A stretch of 64,000 nucleotides of DNA, taken from the NCBI RefSeq assembly GCF_020524025.1, contig NZ_JAIVKN010000003.1:372001-436000 (forward strand). The letters run 5' to 3'. Made by a program: the position numbers and the translations under genes. The notes beneath the pieces were generated by a model. That model saw only the letters and a program-made list of their open reading frames with translations, had not been told where the DNA came from and ran no database searches. The number at the start of each line of letters is the position of its first letter. Position 1 is the first letter of the stretch. This DNA is from Halobacillus litoralis. Its GTDB lineage: Bacteria; Bacillota; Bacilli; Bacillales; Halobacillaceae. Of the stretch, positions 50,480-61,060 are shown in pieces.

Positions 50480-50887
50480 TTATATAATATTCGCACCTAT
50501 AACATAGGAAAGACCTACGGAAATAACTAAAGAAATAAATCCAACGGCCTGATTATTTTCAGCGATCTCCTGATCGATCTTGAAGGAAGGAGTCAAGAAC
50601 TCAAAAATAAAATAGCCACATAATAATAGGCTGAAACCGAACAACCCCCAGCCCATCGTCTGAGCGAGAGAATCGTTGTGCTCAATGGAAAAGCGGAATA
50701 TATTGGCTATCCCAAACAATTTCCCTCCTGTTGCCATAGCTACAGCAACATTGCCCTTTTTTATTTCTTCCCAATTGTTATAAGACGTTACGATTTCAAA
50801 TATGGCCATGAAAACAACGAGGCATAGAACAACGACGCTATAACTGGCTGCTGTTTCTACTAATGGATTTTCCCAAAAAGCATTCAT
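50480..50887 (-). CDS. yshE: DUF350-family membrane protein (YshE-like)
   Basis: The 135-residue protein has four hydrophobic segments (about residues 13-33, 53-65, 78-95, 113-133) and the DUF350 pattern KGNVAVAMATGGKLFGIANIF cut across residues 42-62. The function of the family is unknown. It follows mutS2 by 27 bases and lies before the lcfA region, as yshE in B. subtilis. Confidence 0.85.
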   Translation of the reverse strand: MNAFWENPLVETAASYSVVVLCLVVFMAIFEIVTSYNNWEEIKKGNVAVAMATGGKLFGIANIFRFSIEHNDSLAQTMGWGLFGFSLLLCGYFIFEFLTPSFKIDQEIAENNQAVGFISLVISVGLSYVIGANII

Positions 50888-50914
50888 CCTTGTCCGCTCC
50901 CTTTATGATCCGGT

Positions 50915-53260
50915 TTAACGTAGTTCTAAAACAGTGACACCACTGCCGCCTTCATTCATGCCTCCAGCACGATAAGAAGCAATACTTCTATGGTTTTTAG
51001 CATAATTTTGAACAGCTGTACGAAGAGCCCCTGTGCCTTTTCCGTGAATAATGGAGACTTGAGGATAACCCGCTAGAAGGGCGTCATCAATATATTTCTC
51101 CAAACGGTTCAATGCATCTTCATAACGCTCCCCACGCAGATCAAGTTCTGCTTTAACATGAAAACTTTTCCCTTTAACAGTAGCCATTGGTTTTTCTTTA
51201 TAAGGTTCTTTGGCTTTAACAAACTCCAGTTCTTTCCGCTTCGCTTTTACTTTCATAACTCCTACCTGAACTTGATATTCATTCTTCCCTGTCTGCTCCA
51301 CTATTGTCCCTTGTTGATTAAGAGTTAACAGCTTCACTTCATCCCCAGCATTCAACTCTGTTGTATCTTTCTTTTTAGGTTCAGGTGCTTTCGCTTTCTT
51401 TTTCGCAAGCTCCGGCTGGGCTTCATCAAACATTTTGCGCGCCTCAATCCATTCATGCTCTTTCATTTGAGCCTGTGATTTCATGCTGCGGATTTCACCG
51501 ACAATTCCTTCTGCTTCTTCTCTCGCCTGACGAATAGCTTTTTCTGCTTTTTGCTCTGCTTTTTCATAGAGCTTTTGTTTCTGGTCCTCGAATTGATCCC
51601 ATTTGCGTTGCAATTCATTTCTTAAATCTTCTGCTTCTTGAAGAAGGCGTTCCGCCTCTTCATAATCCTGCTCAGCTCCGCGTTTAGACTCTTCCAAGGA
51701 AGCAATCATATTCTCTACGCTCTGGGAATCTACACCAATGTGACTTTTAGCAGATTCGATGACTCCTTCATCCAGACCTAGACGCCGGGAAATTTCAAAG
51801 GCATTGCTTCGGCCTGGGACTCCAATAAGCAAACGATACGTAGGCCTTAGTGTTTGAATATCAAATTCTACAGAAGCATTGATTACACCTGGTCGATTGT
51901 AACCATAAGCTTTCAACTCAGGATAGTGAGTCGTCGCTATCACCCTTGCATCTCTTTTGACCACTTCATCTAATATAGACATTGCAAGGGCAGCACCTTC
52001 CTGAGGGTCTGTTCCCGCGCCAAGTTCATCAAAAAGAACAAGAGATTTATGATCGACCTTGTTTAGGATGTCCACTATATTTGTCATGTGTGAAGAAAAA
52101 GTAGATAAGCTTTGTTCAATGGATTGTTCGTCTCCGATATCTGCGTACACTTCTTCAAACACAGCCAGCTCACATCCGTCCATAGCAGGGACCTGCAATC
52201 CGGACTGCGCCATCAGCGTACAAAGACCAACAAGCTTTAAGGTAACCGTTTTTCCTCCTGTATTTGGTCCTGTAATAACAATGGATGTATAGTCTTCACC
52301 AATTTCAATATCGTTCGGGACGACTTCGTCATCAGAAATCAGTGGATGCCTTGCCTGCTGCATTTTAATTCGCCCTTCATCATTCATCGCAGGCATGGAT
52401 GCTTTCATGGACTGTCCAAGCTTGGCTCTTGCAAACATAAAGTCTACATTACCTAAGATCGTCACATTTTCATATAAGATGTCATAATATTCAGCGATAG
52501 ACTCTGATAGTTCCTTTAATATCTTTTCTATTTCGTTCTTTTCCTGAACGCGTGCTTCCTGCAGCTGGTTGTTTAAATCGACAACGGTCTGTGGTTCTAT
52601 AAACAGTGTGGCTCCAGAAGAGGACTGATCATGGACAATCCCTCCAATAGAACCCCGATACTCCTGTTTAACCGGTAGAACATACCGTTCATTTCTGATC
52701 GTTACAATCGCATCGGATAACATATTCGATTTAGATTTGGTGAAAGAATCCATCTTATCCCTGACTCGACTCTCATTGGTACGGATCTTAGATCGGATTG
52801 AACGTAGTTTTTCAGACGCACCATCCATAACGGTGCCATGTTCGTCAATGCAGTTTCTAATCTCGTCCTCAAGCTCTTTCATGGGAACAATGCTGGAAAC
52901 CATCTCTCTAAGGATAGGCATTTCAGGCTCTTCCATATCCTCAATGAATCTTTTTAGTTGTCTCCCGCCATAAATGGTACTGGCGATATCCAGACATTCA
53001 AGTGCACTCAGCATGCCGCCGATCGTTGTTCTTTTTAAACTCGGTTTAATATTAAAAATTCCTCCGAGAGGTACATGGCCTTTTAGGCGCAGTACTTGTC
53101 CAGCCTCGTCAGTTTCTTTCTGCCATTGAAGCACTTCATCAAGATCTGAAGATGGTTTTAATGCAGCTGTTTTCTCTTTTCCTAAAGAAGATGCTGCCTG
53201 CTCATTTAATTGTTCCACAATTTTTTTAAATTCTAGTACATGGAGGATTCGTTGATTCAT
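50915..53260 (-). CDS. mutS2: MutS2 (endonuclease MutS2, ribosome-collision splitting factor)
   Basis: MutS2 is a MutS paralogue without mismatch-recognition domain. In B. subtilis it rescues collided ribosomes, and in others it suppresses recombination. The 781-residue product has the core and clamp (1-300), the ATPase with Walker [14 protein letters not shown] near 333 and Walker [14 protein letters not shown] near 405. A long coiled coil (about 520-640), a KOW-like segment and the C-terminal Smr nuclease domain ([32 protein letters not shown]) follow. The ATG has AAAGGAGA upstream. Confidence 0.96.
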   Translation of the reverse strand: MNQRILHVLEFKKIVEQLNEQAASSLGKEKTAALKPSSDLDEVLQWQKETDEAGQVLRLKGHVPLGGIFNIKPSLKRTTIGGMLSALECLDIASTIYGGRQLKRFIEDMEEPEMPILREMVSSIVPMKELEDEIRNCIDEHGTVMDGASEKLRSIRSKIRTNESRVRDKMDSFTKSKSNMLSDAIVTIRNERYVLPVKQEYRGSIGGIVHDQSSSGATLFIEPQTVVDLNNQLQEARVQEKNEIEKILKELSESIAEYYDILYENVTILGNVDFMFARAKLGQSMKASMPAMNDEGRIKMQQARHPLISDDEVVPNDIEIGEDYTSIVITGPNTGGKTVTLKLVGLCTLMAQSGLQVPAMDGCELAVFEEVYADIGDEQSIEQSLSTFSSHMTNIVDILNKVDHKSLVLFDELGAGTDPQEGAALAMSILDEVVKRDARVIATTHYPELKAYGYNRPGVINASVEFDIQTLRPTYRLLIGVPGRSNAFEISRRLGLDEGVIESAKSHIGVDSQSVENMIASLEESKRGAEQDYEEAERLLQEAEDLRNELQRKWDQFEDQKQKLYEKAEQKAEKAIRQAREEAEGIVGEIRSMKSQAQMKEHEWIEARKMFDEAQPELAKKKAKAPEPKKKDTTELNAGDEVKLLTLNQQGTIVEQTGKNEYQVQVGVMKVKAKRKELEFVKAKEPYKEKPMATVKGKSFHVKAELDLRGERYEDALNRLEKYIDDALLAGYPQVSIIHGKGTGALRTAVQNYAKNHRSIASYRAGGMNEGGSGVTVLELR

Positions 53261-53286
53261 GTGTGACCGTCTCCTTTATTGCTCCT

Positions 53287-54999
53287 CTAGGATTTCAATT
53301 TATCTATCAGCTGTTCTTTTGACCATGTATTAACGACTGTTTCTTTCCTCAGCCAGCCTTTACGGGCAGATCCTACCCCGATTCTCATATGATCAAGCAT
53401 CGGATAGCTGTGAGCATCGGTATTAATCGCAATGTTCACGCCTTCATCCTGAGCTTTCATAAGCCACTCCCAATTCAAATCCAACCGATTCGGGTTGGCA
53501 TTCAGTTCTAAAATAGTTCCTGTGCGCCCGGCGCCTTCAATCAATTGCTCAAGATTAACCGCATATCCTTCTCTCCGTCCGATCAAACGCCCTGTCGGGT
53601 GAGCAATCATATCCACATGGGGATTTTCAAGAGCATGGGTTAATCGTTCCATAATTTGTTCCTCAGATTGTTGAAAACTGGAATGAATAGAAGCAATCAC
53701 GAAATCCATTTCTTTTAGGAAATCATCATCGAAATCCAACCGTCCGTCTGGGAGGATGTCCATTTCAATCCCTGCAAAGATATGGAAATCTTCCATCGCT
53801 GCATTCAATTTATCGATCTCGACCTTTTGAAGCCGCAGGCGTTCTTCATTCAGTCCATTTGCCACACGTAAGTATTTGGAGTGATCTGTGATGGCTATAT
53901 AGTCATACCCTTTCGACTTTGCCCGTTCTGCCATTTCTTTAATGGATTGAGCCCCATCACTCCAAGTTGAGTGCATATGAAGATCGCCGCGAATATCGGT
54001 CTGCTCAATAAGTTGGATGGGTTTTTTAAATTTTTCTACTTCCCCGTAATTTTCCCGCACTTCAGGAGGAATAAAATTTAAGTCGAAATGTTTAAAAAAT
54101 GATGTCTCATCTTCGAAGGTTTTCACTTCACCTGTTTCTATATTTTCAATACCATATTCACTTATTTTTTCGTTTTGTTCTTTGGCTAACTGTCTCATAG
54201 CCACATTATGGTCTTTTGAGCCTGTAAAGTGATGCAGGGTCGTCGCAAACTCATGTGGTGCTACGATTCGAAAATCGATCCCAATATCATACCCTTCATT
54301 AACGACGATTGATACTTTCGTCTCTCCTGAGGCAACGACATCTTTGATATCTGGATACGCCAAAAGCTCATCCCTTGTATCCGCAGGTGATTCTGAAGCA
54401 ATGATGAAATCAAGATCTTTAATCGTCTCTCTCATCCTTCTTAAACTTCCAGCTCGTGAAAAACGAGTGAACGTTTGAGCATTCTCAAGAAAAGACTCCA
54501 CTTTTTCTGCCAACGGCAGCATCATAGCGATGGGTAAACGTTCTGGACGGGTGTCTGCTTCTTCTAAGGCCTTCAGCATTTTCTCTGCCGATTTTTTGCC
54601 AAAACCCTCCAACTCCTCTACCCTGCCACTTTCTAAAGCTTCCTTCAGCGTCTCTGCATCGGTTACTTCAAGCTTTTGGTACAGCTTGGCCAATTTCTTA
54701 CCGCCAAGCCCCGGCAGATTAAGCAGGGGGACTAGTCCTTCTGGAACTTCAGCCTGGAGCTGCTTTAAGGTGTCGGATTCTTCATTCGCAATGTACTCAT
54801 CTATAACAGCAGCGGTGCCTTTTCCTATGCCCTTCATTTTTGTGAAATCTTCCATTTCACTTAAGGATCGGTCATCTCGTTCCAAGGCTTGGGCTGCCTT
54901 ACGGTAAGCCGATATTTTAAAAGGGTTTTCTCCTTTGAGTTCAAGATATACAGCGATTTTCTCAAGCAGTTTGATCACTTGCTTTTTATCTACAGACAT
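53287..54999 (-). CDS. polX: family X DNA polymerase with PHP domain
   Basis: PolX fills short gaps in base-excision repair and has 3'-5' exonuclease activity from its PHP part. The 570-residue product has an N-terminal helix-hairpin-helix region (MKGIGKGTAAVIDEY, LPGLGGKKLAKLY), the polymerase palm (GSLRRMRETIKDLDFIIAS with catalytic Asp, and GIDFRIV) and a C-terminal PHP domain (DLHMHSTWSDG, AITDHS, GIEMDIL, INTDAHS). It lies upstream of mutS2 with 26 bases between, as in B. subtilis. Confidence 0.95.
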   Translation of the reverse strand: MSVDKKQVIKLLEKIAVYLELKGENPFKISAYRKAAQALERDDRSLSEMEDFTKMKGIGKGTAAVIDEYIANEESDTLKQLQAEVPEGLVPLLNLPGLGGKKLAKLYQKLEVTDAETLKEALESGRVEELEGFGKKSAEKMLKALEEADTRPERLPIAMMLPLAEKVESFLENAQTFTRFSRAGSLRRMRETIKDLDFIIASESPADTRDELLAYPDIKDVVASGETKVSIVVNEGYDIGIDFRIVAPHEFATTLHHFTGSKDHNVAMRQLAKEQNEKISEYGIENIETGEVKTFEDETSFFKHFDLNFIPPEVRENYGEVEKFKKPIQLIEQTDIRGDLHMHSTWSDGAQSIKEMAERAKSKGYDYIAITDHSKYLRVANGLNEERLRLQKVEIDKLNAAMEDFHIFAGIEMDILPDGRLDFDDDFLKEMDFVIASIHSSFQQSEEQIMERLTHALENPHVDMIAHPTGRLIGRREGYAVNLEQLIEGAGRTGTILELNANPNRLDLNWEWLMKAQDEGVNIAINTDAHSYPMLDHMRIGVGSARKGWLRKETVVNTWSKEQLIDKLKS

Positions 55000-55044
55000 A
55001 TTCTCACTACTCCTTTTTTAACGCGCGACTTTTCCTCTTCATGA

Positions 55045-55081
55045 AAAAGAGCCGCCATGATCATAATCATAGCGGCTCTTT
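55045..55081. terminator. terminator between cvpA and polX
   Basis: AAAGAGCCGC and GCGGCTCTTT enclose a loop with inner pairing (ATGAT/ATCAT). It lies 27 bases after the cvpA stop on the minus strand and upstream of polX, which therefore needs its own promoter. Confidence 0.85.
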
Positions 55082-55107
55082 CCACATCTCATCTAAAACG
55101 TCCTTGA

Positions 55108-55650
55108 TCAGCCCGCTACATGTTCAATCCACAGTGTTTTCAACTGTTCAGAAAAAACCGGGGTATGCTCGATGATCAGCTGGGCAAGAATCGATCCATC
55201 CAACGCACTCTGCACCCCTGCCACAGGTACCAGCGCCGCTATGTACAACACGACGAACAAAATGACATAGTTTTCAACAAAGCCTAAAATTCCGCCTAAT
55301 ATCGTATTTAATGAATTCAGAATCGGCAGCTCAGAAACGAAGTCTAACATCGACGCAATAATATGTAGGATAATCTTTGCTCCAAAAAATATGATAGCAA
55401 AAGCAATCGCGTTATAAAAAGCCTGTTCTAATGGCAGGTCTTCTAAAAAGACTGCCCATGAGGACTCTCCCGGCAGCTCAGGGTAAGGAACCCATAAAGT
55501 CAGTTTGGGGGCCAGATTATCGTAATAAAGAACTGCAACTACAAAAGCTACAACAAAGCCAATCAGATGAAACAGTTGAAGAATAAATCCTCTCTTCAAG
55601 CCTGTCATCACACCTATAAATAGTAAAAACACTAACAATAAATCAATCAT
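55108..55650 (-). CDS. cvpA: CvpA-family membrane protein (YshB-like)
   Basis: The 180-residue protein has four hydrophobic segments and the CvpA pattern: DLLLVFLLFIGVMTGLKRGF at the N-terminus and LNTILGGILGFVENYVILFV at about 110-130. The family is named after colicin V production in E. coli; its role in bacilli is unclear. Its start overlaps the end of zapA by 8 bases, showing coupling. Confidence 0.9.
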   Translation of the reverse strand: MIDLLLVFLLFIGVMTGLKRGFILQLFHLIGFVVAFVVAVLYYDNLAPKLTLWVPYPELPGESSWAVFLEDLPLEQAFYNAIAFAIIFFGAKIILHIIASMLDFVSELPILNSLNTILGGILGFVENYVILFVVLYIAALVPVAGVQSALDGSILAQLIIEHTPVFSEQLKTLWIEHVAG

Positions 55651-55936
55651 AATCCTTGTCGTCCTCTTTCTCTATCTTTTCTATATAGTTCATCAGGTCT
55701 GTGCACTCGTCCTTCAGCTTTATATACTCGTTCATTGTATTCACAGCGGTCAGAACAGCCAGCATGGCCGTATCCAGACTAGGATTCGCTTCATGGATTT
55801 CACGCATTTTCTGATCCACCAGACTCGATACCATACGGATATGATGAGGCTCTTCATGACCAACTATAGTGTAAGACCGTTTATTGATCTCCACTGTAAT
55901 TCTCTTTTTTTCTTGGTCTGACTGCGACACATTCAT
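55643..55936 (-). CDS. zapA: cell division protein ZapA
   Basis: ZapA bundles FtsZ protofilaments and supports Z-ring assembly. The 97-residue product has the N-terminal ZapA domain (KKRITVEINKRSYTIVGHEE, then HIRMVSSLVDQKMREI) and a C-terminal coiled coil. It starts the zapA-cvpA pair, divergent from rnhC, as yshA in B. subtilis. Confidence 0.93.
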   Translation of the reverse strand: MNVSQSDQEKKRITVEINKRSYTIVGHEEPHHIRMVSSLVDQKMREIHEANPSLDTAMLAVLTAVNTMNEYIKLKDECTDLMNYIEKIEKEDDKDYD

Positions 55937-56087
55937 ACCCCCTAGTTTCTCTCAATCCTAAGCTTTATATTAACATGAGTGTTGACAATTAGGAAACCAA
56001 TATGGATGTTTTTCGTAAATGTTCTCTTTTTACATCCATTTTGCTATACTGTTCTTATCATTTTCCAAATGCAGAAAGGAATTCGTT

Positions 56088-57026
56088 ATGCCTCAAGTTG
56101 TATTGAAATTACCAGCCTCTACTTTAGAGGAAATGAAAGCACACTATGCACGACAACAAAAACCAAACCCTCCAGCCAGTGCCCTTTTTGCAGCAAAAAC
56201 AAATGCGTGTACAATTACAGCCTACCGTTCAGGTAAAGTGCTTTTTCAAGGACAGAACCCTGGTGTAGAAGCAGACAAGTGGGGGACAGCCTCATCATCC
56301 ACTTCCAAAAGCACAAAGAAAAGCGGGCGTACACAACATGCTTTTCATCCAGATGAGAAACTTTTCACGAGCTCTCATATCGGCTCTGATGAAGCGGGTA
56401 CAGGGGATTACTTCGGACCGATCACTGTGGCAGCGGCTTATGTGAAAGCAGAGCAGATTCCACAGCTTAAAGCCATTGGTGTAAAGGACTCCAAAAACTT
56501 ATCTGATGCTCAAATTACCGACCTTGCAAAAGATATTGTGGCTATGAAGATTCCATACAGCTTACTCCGTCTGCCAAATAAGAAATACAACCAATGGCAG
56601 AGAAAAGGTTGGAGTCAGGGAAAAATAAAGACCATCCTACACCATCAGGCCCTCAACAGCCTGCTTAAAAAAATCGAACCAGAAAAGCCGGATGGGATTC
56701 TTATCGACCAATTTTCTGAGCCGCACGTATATCAGAAACATCTTAAAAGTGAGAACCAGACGCTTCAGAACAATGTGTATTTCATGACTAAAGCAGAAAG
56801 CTATTCCATTGCAGTCGCTACGGGGTCAATTATTGCCCGTTCTGCTTTTGTAAAAGCCATGAATCAACTGGAGTTTGATACCGGTCTCCCGATCCCTAAA
56901 GGGGCATCATCTAAAGTAGACCAGGCTGCCGCCGCTATTATTAAAGCCTATGGAGAAACAAAACTTGATGAGCTCGCGAAAGTTCACTTCGCTAACACTC
57001 AAAAAGCCAAAAAATTAGTAAAATAA
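56088..57026 (+). CDS. rnhC: ribonuclease HIII
   Basis: RNase HIII removes RNA from RNA/DNA hybrids such as R-loops. The 312-residue product has the N-terminal TBP-like substrate-binding domain (1-80) and the catalytic domain beginning GSDEAGTGDYFGP, with acidic residues Asp101 and Glu102; further motifs are VKDSKNLSD and SIAVATGSIIARSAF. A longer frame from 56019 lacks a ribosome binding site; ATG 56088 has AAAGGA 7 bases before it. It is a single plus-strand gene with its own terminator. Confidence 0.95.
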   Translation: MPQVVLKLPASTLEEMKAHYARQQKPNPPASALFAAKTNACTITAYRSGKVLFQGQNPGVEADKWGTASSSTSKSTKKSGRTQHAFHPDEKLFTSSHIGSDEAGTGDYFGPITVAAAYVKAEQIPQLKAIGVKDSKNLSDAQITDLAKDIVAMKIPYSLLRLPNKKYNQWQRKGWSQGKIKTILHHQALNSLLKKIEPEKPDGILIDQFSEPHVYQKHLKSENQTLQNNVYFMTKAESYSIAVATGSIIARSAFVKAMNQLEFDTGLPIPKGASSKVDQAAAAIIKAYGETKLDELAKVHFANTQKAKKLVK

Positions 57027-57029
57027 CTG

Positions 57030-57065
57030 AAGCCCCCTGAGTTTTTATACTCGAGGGGCTTTTTA
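57030..57065 (+). terminator. terminator after rnhC
   Basis: AGCCCC and GAGT pair with ACTC and GGGGCT, followed by five T, directly after the rnhC stop. Confidence 0.88.
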
Positions 57066-57189
57066 TTTAGGCCGGGGCTTAAGCTGAAGTTGTTTTTTCA
57101 CAAGAAAGACACTTAAGAAGGATGAATATGAATGGATCCATTTCACCTAATGCAGTAGATAAACCTGTGTTTGAACAGAACAAAAAGAA

Positions 57190-57223
57190 AAAAGGAACTT
57201 TCCCTGAGGGAAAGTTCCTTTTA
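57190..57223. terminator. terminator after pheT
   Basis: AAAAGGAACTTTCCC and GGGAAAGTTCCTTTT enclose a 4-base loop, with T-runs on both strands; on the minus strand it ends the pheST operon 35 bases after the pheT stop. Confidence 0.9.
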
Positions 57224-57257
57224 TTATAAACAGAGTTTTAAACCTTTATAAGAGTTA

Positions 57258-59684
57258 TTACCCTCGCAGCTCTGCTTCATGCTGCTCTTTAACAGCTGCA
57301 AGAATCTGGTTGTGCGCTTCCTCTACTTCCTGATCTTTCAGCGTACGAAGCGGGTCCATGTATAGGAGACGGAAAGCTAGAGATTTCTTGCCTTCTTCCA
57401 AGTGTTCCCCTTGATACACGTCAAACACCTGTACATCTTTAACGAGAGGAGCCCCTGCTTCTGTAATCGTTGATGCAATCGCACCCGCTGTCACGTTTTC
57501 ATCAACCACAAGAGCGATGTCGCGTGAAACAGAAGGATGACGCGGAATAGCCTGGAATGTTTCTTCTTTTTCATACTGACGGAAGAGCTCTTCCAGATTC
57601 ACATCGAATACATACGTTTCTTTTAGACCAAATTCCTTTTGTACTTTTGGATGAACCTGCCCGACAAATCCTACTGTTTTCCCAGCAGAGCGGATGACAG
57701 CTGTCCGGCCCGGGTGCATAGAAGGCAGTTTTGCTTTTTCATAAGAGAATGACAAACCAAGCTGCTCACTAAGACCTTCAACTACTCCCTTAACGACAAA
57801 GAAATCAACAGCCTTCTTATCCTGCTGCCACAGGTGATTTGTCCATTTTCCTGTCATGGCACCAGATGCACGTAAGACCTCTTCCGGCTGTTTTGTCACT
57901 TCCTGCTCTTCGCTGATGAAGACTGTTCCGACTTCATAATAAGCTAAGTCTTCCTGTTTACGAGCGACATTGTAGGAGAGAGATTCGAGTAATTCAGGCA
58001 GCATACTTAATCGTAAATAAGCATGATCCTCACTCATCGGCATAGCTAGACCAACTGGACTTACTGCCTGCTCTTGGACTTCCGGACTTACAAGCAACGC
58101 TGTCTTATCTTTATGAGTCAGTGAATAAGTAATCGTTTCATGAAGTCCTGCACCTTCAAAGTATGCTTTCACTCTGCGCTTTAATTGCTGGGGTAGTGTA
58201 AGACCACCAGCCTGGGAGGCTCCTTCAGGAAGCGTGAAAGGTAGGTTATCGTATCCGTAAATACGCGCCACTTCTTCCAACATATCTTCGAAAATTGTAA
58301 TATCCCCTCTGCGCGTCGGGATAGACACTACAAACTCCTCACCATTTTGCTCATACGAGAACTGAAGACGACGGAAAATATCAGCCATCTGGTCATTTGT
58401 AATCTCCGTACCCAGACGATCATTAATGATACTCGTCTTAACAGTCACTTGCTTTTCTGAACGATCCAGCTCATCATGGGCAACCACACCATCCAGCACT
58501 ACACCATTAGCATATTGCTGGAGGAGTTCACATGCTCGTTTTCCAGCGCGCTCGACACGGTTAGGATCGACCCCTTTTTCAAAGCGGGTACTCGATTCGC
58601 TGCGCAAACCATGGTCTTTAGAGGCTTCGCGGACAACAGCAGGGCTGAAATAAGCAGCTTCCAGGATAATGGTAGTTGTATCATCCTGCACCTCGGATTC
58701 AGCTCCACCCATCACACCAGCAATAGCATGAGGCTCTTTTCCATTAGTAATCACAAGATGCTCCGGCTTCAATTTACGCTCCTGGTCGTCCAGAGTCACC
58801 ATCGTTTCTCCTTCTTCAGCCCGGCGGGTCACAATGGTGCTCGAGCCGAAGCGATCATAGTCAAAGGCATGTAGCGGCTGGCCATACTCCATTAAAACAT
58901 AGTTTGTAATATCCACCACATTATTAATCGGACGCACGCCCGCAGCTGTCAGACGATTACGAATCCATAACGGGGAAGGACCCACTTCAATATTTTTTAT
59001 AACAAAAGCTCCATAGTAAGGGTTTGCTTCGGAATCTTCCACCTGTACTGAAATGTAATCGGACGCTTTCTCATCAGCTGACTCCACTTGTTCTTTTGCA
59101 AGCGTATAGGTTCCATCAATAGCAGCTGCGACTTCATAAGCCACACCCGCCATGCTCATTGCATCCGAACGGTTAGGTGTTAAACCAAGTTCAATGATTA
59201 AATCATCAAGGTTAAGGAGAGAAACCGCATTGGCTCCTACCTCTACATCCTCAGGGAAGACAAAAATTCCGTCTGCAAACTCCTTAGGCACGTCTTTTTC
59301 ATCAATACCGAGCTCTTGAAGGGAACAAATCATTCCGTGGGACTCTTCGCCTCTTAATTTCGTTTTTTTAATTTTAAAATTGCCGGGAAGGACAGCGCCC
59401 GGGGTAGCTACAGCTACTTTTTGTCCTTGGGCTACGTTTGGAGCGCCACAAACGATCTGCAGGGTTTCTGTTCCTACATCCACTTGACACAAATTGAGTT
59501 TGTCGGCATTTGGATGCTGTTCACAGGATTTTACGTACCCGACTACAACACCTTTAATGTCTTCTGCTACCGGCTCAACACTCTCCACTTCAATTCCGGT
59601 TTTTGTAATGATTTCTGCCAGTTCATCCGGTGAATAATTACTGACATCGATATATTCTTGCAACCAATTTAATGATACGAGCAT
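57258..59684 (-). CDS. pheT: phenylalanine-tRNA ligase beta subunit
   Basis: PheT is the editing and tRNA-binding subunit of the (alpha beta)2 enzyme. The 808-residue product has the N-terminal EMAP/OB-type domain (CEQHPNADKLNLCQVDVG), the B3/B4 editing domain (IEVGPSPLWIRNRL, ADAMSMAGV-like LTPNRSDAMS), B5 and the C-terminal anticodon-binding domain (RHPSVSRDIALVVDENV). It follows pheS by 15 bases in one operon under a T-box. Confidence 0.97.
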   Translation of the reverse strand: MLVSLNWLQEYIDVSNYSPDELAEIITKTGIEVESVEPVAEDIKGVVVGYVKSCEQHPNADKLNLCQVDVGTETLQIVCGAPNVAQGQKVAVATPGAVLPGNFKIKKTKLRGEESHGMICSLQELGIDEKDVPKEFADGIFVFPEDVEVGANAVSLLNLDDLIIELGLTPNRSDAMSMAGVAYEVAAAIDGTYTLAKEQVESADEKASDYISVQVEDSEANPYYGAFVIKNIEVGPSPLWIRNRLTAAGVRPINNVVDITNYVLMEYGQPLHAFDYDRFGSSTIVTRRAEEGETMVTLDDQERKLKPEHLVITNGKEPHAIAGVMGGAESEVQDDTTTIILEAAYFSPAVVREASKDHGLRSESSTRFEKGVDPNRVERAGKRACELLQQYANGVVLDGVVAHDELDRSEKQVTVKTSIINDRLGTEITNDQMADIFRRLQFSYEQNGEEFVVSIPTRRGDITIFEDMLEEVARIYGYDNLPFTLPEGASQAGGLTLPQQLKRRVKAYFEGAGLHETITYSLTHKDKTALLVSPEVQEQAVSPVGLAMPMSEDHAYLRLSMLPELLESLSYNVARKQEDLAYYEVGTVFISEEQEVTKQPEEVLRASGAMTGKWTNHLWQQDKKAVDFFVVKGVVEGLSEQLGLSFSYEKAKLPSMHPGRTAVIRSAGKTVGFVGQVHPKVQKEFGLKETYVFDVNLEELFRQYEKEETFQAIPRHPSVSRDIALVVDENVTAGAIASTITEAGAPLVKDVQVFDVYQGEHLEEGKKSLAFRLLYMDPLRTLKDQEVEEAHNQILAAVKEQHEAELRG

Positions 59685-59699
59685 GATTCCATTCCTCCC

Positions 59700-60734
59700 T
59701 TATGCCTTATGGTATTGTTCTAAGAATCGGATATCGTTTGTATAGAAGTGACGGATGTCATCAACCCCATACTTCAACATGGCAATTCGTTCTGGTCCCA
59801 TACCGAAAGCGAATCCTGAATACTCTTTAGAGTCATATCCAGCCATCTCCAACACGTTCGGGTGAACCATTCCGCCCCCAAGAATTTCAATCCAGCCTGT
59901 ACCTTTACAGACAGAGCAGCCTTCCCCGCCGCAGACTTTACATGAGATATCCATTTCTACAGACGGTTCTGTGAATGGGAAGAAGCTTGGACGCAGGCGG
60001 ATTTCACGCTCCGCTCCAAACATCTGCTTAGCAAAAGCGTTCAATACACCTTTCAAATCACTCATTCGAACATGTTTATCAACAAGCAGTCCTTCGATCT
60101 GTGTAAATTGATGAGAGTGTGTCGCGTCATCTGTGTCACGTCGGTATACCTTACCAGGGCAGATCATTTTAACTGGCTCACTGCCATTCTTTGCTCCCAT
60201 AGTGCGCGCCTGTACCGGCGACGTATGCGTACGCATGAGCAGCTCTTCTGTTACATAAAAGGAATCCTGCATATCGCGCGCCGGGTGACCTTTAGGAAGA
60301 TTTAACGCTTCAAAGTTATAGTAGTCTGTTTCAACCTCAGGGCCTTCCTTAATTTCAAATCCCATCCCAATAAACAGATCTTCAATCTCTTCTACAATGC
60401 TCGTCAGTAAGTGTGGTCCTCCAACTTGAACCGGACGTGCAGGCAGAGTGACGTCAATGCTTTCCTCTTCTAATTGTTTTTCCAAGGCTGCATCTTCGAG
60501 AGCCGTCTGTTTCGTTTCGATCGCTTCCGCAATGTTCTCACGTACATCATTGGCTAACTGACCGATGACCGGGCGTTCTTCTTTAGAGAGCTTCCCCATA
60601 CCTCGAAGGACTTCTGTGATTGGTCCTTTTTTCCCTAAGTATTCGACTCTGACATCTTTTAAGCTTTGGATAGAATCTGCTTGTTCAACTTTTTGTAAAG
60701 CTTCCTGCTTTAACTGTTCTAAACGTTCCTTCAT
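59700..60734 (-). CDS. pheS: phenylalanine-tRNA ligase alpha subunit
   Basis: PheS is the catalytic class II synthetase subunit. The 344-residue product has the N-terminal coiled coil, motif 2 ([20 protein letters not shown] then [20 protein letters not shown]), a Cys cluster [18 protein letters not shown] unusual outside Gram-positive bacteria, and motif 3 ([17 protein letters not shown]). The ATG has GGAGG upstream. It is preceded by a Phe T-box leader. Confidence 0.97.
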   Translation of the reverse strand: MKERLEQLKQEALQKVEQADSIQSLKDVRVEYLGKKGPITEVLRGMGKLSKEERPVIGQLANDVRENIAEAIETKQTALEDAALEKQLEEESIDVTLPARPVQVGGPHLLTSIVEEIEDLFIGMGFEIKEGPEVETDYYNFEALNLPKGHPARDMQDSFYVTEELLMRTHTSPVQARTMGAKNGSEPVKMICPGKVYRRDTDDATHSHQFTQIEGLLVDKHVRMSDLKGVLNAFAKQMFGAEREIRLRPSFFPFTEPSVEMDISCKVCGGEGCSVCKGTGWIEILGGGMVHPNVLEMAGYDSKEYSGFAFGMGPERIAMLKYGVDDIRHFYTNDIRFLEQYHKA

Positions 60735-60754
60735 TCCATAACTCCTCCTTCAAT

Positions 60755-61023
60755 ATGAAAATAAAAAAAGCCCCCTCCCTAAAAAAAGGGACGAGACTTG
60801 TATGGTCGTTTCGCGGTACCACCCTTGTTGACACACTTCATGTGCCCACTTCGATACAATAACGGATTTGGCATCCGGGCCAATGCATGGCCAGCTCCAG
60901 AGTGAATCTTCAATAAATGTAACGTTAGAGGCACTTCCAGTCTAAGGTGCTTCTTCCCTGCAACGATTCCCATTTATTTACTATGCTCTTTCTCAGCTTT
61001 TTATAGATATAATTACTTCAACT
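60755..61023 (-). promoter_or_regulatory. T-box leader of pheST (Phe-specific)
   Basis: The leader contains the T-box core GGGTGGTACCGCG (complement of 60812-60824), which pairs with the uncharged tRNA acceptor end, followed by a terminator (CGTCCC ... GGGAGG, then GGGC and seven T). A TTC codon on the minus strand (60906-60904), followed by A, is a plausible Phe specifier. Uncharged tRNA-Phe would switch the RNA to antitermination and raise pheST expression. Confidence 0.93.
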
Positions 61024-61029
61024 GAATAC

Positions 61030-61058
61030 ATTATAGTCAAAGAAACCTTTGGATGCAA
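61030..61058 (-). promoter_or_regulatory. promoter of the pheST T-box operon
   Basis: On the minus strand TTGCAT (61058-61053) and a perfect TATAAT (61035-61030) are 17 bases apart, just upstream of the T-box. The -35 element overlaps the last codons of the upstream methyltransferase gene's boundary. Confidence 0.8.
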
Positions 61059-61060
61059 CC

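Noticed and set aside
57128-57229. 33-codon plus-strand frame after rnhC, with AAGG shortly before its ATG
   Set aside because: Its last third is formed by the pheT terminator hairpin and its composition is not protein-like. It could be real but evidence is too thin.
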